A DNA stretch of 64,000 bases from Ignavibacterium sp. GTDB taxonomy: Bacteria > Bacteroidota > Ignavibacteria > Ignavibacteriales > Ignavibacteriaceae. Positions 63,443-64,000 of the stretch are shown piece after piece. Made by a program: the position numbers and the translations under genes. Location: contig JAGXRK010000061.1 in assembly GCA_018335755.1 (NCBI GenBank), positions 70,646 through 134,645 on the forward strand, given 5' to 3'. Below the pieces are notes generated by a model that worked only from the letters and a program-made list of their open reading frames with translations, did no database searches and was not told the origin of the DNA. The stretch's first letter is position 1, and each line of letters starts with the position of its first letter.

Positions 63443-64000
63443 TTAGAATTTATCTAAAAAACCTGTATCAAAATTACCGCTTAAAAATCTTGCATCTTCC
63501 AGAACTTTTAAATGGAATGGAATAGTGGTTTTGATACCTTCTATAACGAACTCCTCTAACGCTCTTTTTCCTCTGGCAATTGCGTGTGGTCTATCAGTTC
63601 CCCAAACAATAAGTTTGGCAACCAGTGAATCATAATATGGAGGAATGGTATATGACTGATAAATATGGGAATCAACCCTTACTCCAAATCCGCCCGGCAA
63701 ATTAAGTGAAGTTATTTTTCCTGGTGAAGGTCTGAAATTATTTTCATAATCTTCAGCATTTATTCTGAACTCAATACTATGACCTTTCGGCTGAGTCGGC
63801 AACACTTCAACTTTTTCACCTGCAGCAACAAAAATCTGCTGTCTAATCAAATCCACACCCCAAACATATTCAGTGACCGGATGTTCAACCTGAATACGTG
63901 TATTCATTTCCATAAAATAAAAGTTACGATGCTTATCAAGCAAAAACTCGATTGTACCAGCACCTTCATAATTAACTGATTTTGCACCAAGCACTGCCGC
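63443..64000 (-). CDS. accC: acetyl-CoA carboxylase biotin carboxylase subunit, C-terminal part (cut by window edge)
   Basis: The C-terminal 186 residues of a biotin carboxylase, the ATP-dependent first half of acetyl-CoA carboxylase or a similar carboxylase. The frame is open to the window edge; the GTG at 63994 is internal. The conserved catalytic region [14 protein letters not shown] is visible, followed by the biotin carboxylase C-terminal domain with [16 protein letters not shown]. Because only this part is seen, propionyl-CoA or other carboxylases cannot be excluded. It is followed 37 bp later by gcvH. Confidence 0.88.
   Translation of the reverse strand, partial: AAVLGAKSVNYEGAGTIEFLLDKHRNFYFMEMNTRIQVEHPVTEYVWGVDLIRQQIFVAAGEKVEVLPTQPKGHSIEFRINAEDYENNFRPSPGKITSLNLPGGFGVRVDSHIYQSYTIPPYYDSLVAKLIVWGTDRPHAIARGKRALEEFVIEGIKTTIPFHLKVLEDARFLSGNFDTGFLDKF

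Noticed and set aside
1-64000. CRISPR arrays, rRNA genes, classical riboswitches
   Set aside because: No regularly spaced repeat series, no rRNA-like sequence, and no recognisable riboswitch core was seen; only one tRNA was found.

Overview
The window looks like a chromosomal piece from an Ignavibacteria/Chlorobi-type member of the Bacteroidota superphylum, probably uncultured. Three things suggest this. Several secreted proteins end in a type IX secretion (T9SS) sorting domain with an NYPNPFNPST-type motif. Upstream regions carry Bacteroidota-type TAnnTTTG promoter elements. The housekeeping set and low GC also fit. The assignment is an inference from these signatures, not from a marker-gene phylogeny.

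Accessory part, 1 to about 15,380. It opens with a three-gene module on the + strand that looks like restriction-modification: an MmeI-like DNA methyltransferase cut by the window edge, an SF2 helicase and a GIY-YIG nuclease-domain protein. A possible 48-residue membrane peptide and two overlapping minus-strand genes of unknown function follow. After about 750 bp of hairpin-rich non-coding DNA comes a phage head-and-packaging block with two divergent arms. Small terminase, large terminase and a Mu gp29-like portal lie on the minus strand; protease/scaffold, capsid and a decoration-like protein lie on the plus strand. No tail, replication or integrase genes are visible. Small cargo genes, one SymE-like, follow. 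The region stops at the 3' side of a tRNA-Thr(UGU) gene, a typical integration boundary. Two tandem 11-bp repeats sit just outside that tRNA, and a C/T-G/A-rich palindromic repeat occurs three times in the phage block, once in frame inside the terminase gene.

Core part, 15,527 to 64,000. This is dense and conserved: a CNNM/CBS membrane protein, an rRNA/tRNA methyltransferase, a T9SS-secreted GH13 amylase, YjbQ, a DUF1028 protein, an S15 hydrolase, a TSUP permease, an aldo/keto reductase, UvrA, YigZ, MarR, an O-methyltransferase, two more T9SS proteins (one a subtilase), LepB-LepA, a TonB-dependent receptor behind a DtxR/MntR-like palindrome, and a tight folB-folK-dNK-small membrane protein-GT9-Ppx operon. 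These are followed by EamA-PgeF, SurE-PhzF-VWA protein-ComF, ArgS-RsfS-LytR_C, a PabA/TrpG-type amidotransferase, RidA, MazG, PhoH, a LysM protein with a small lipoprotein, RadC, an LpoA-like periplasmic-binding/TPR protein, a TPR protein, GuaA, GcvH and a biotin carboxylase cut by the right edge.

The most unusual content is the tail-less capsid/packaging block with its shared regulatory palindrome and inserted repeats, the methylase-helicase-GIY-YIG module, and a signal peptidase whose obligatory membrane anchor can only be translated from a rare (ATT/ATA-type) start codon.
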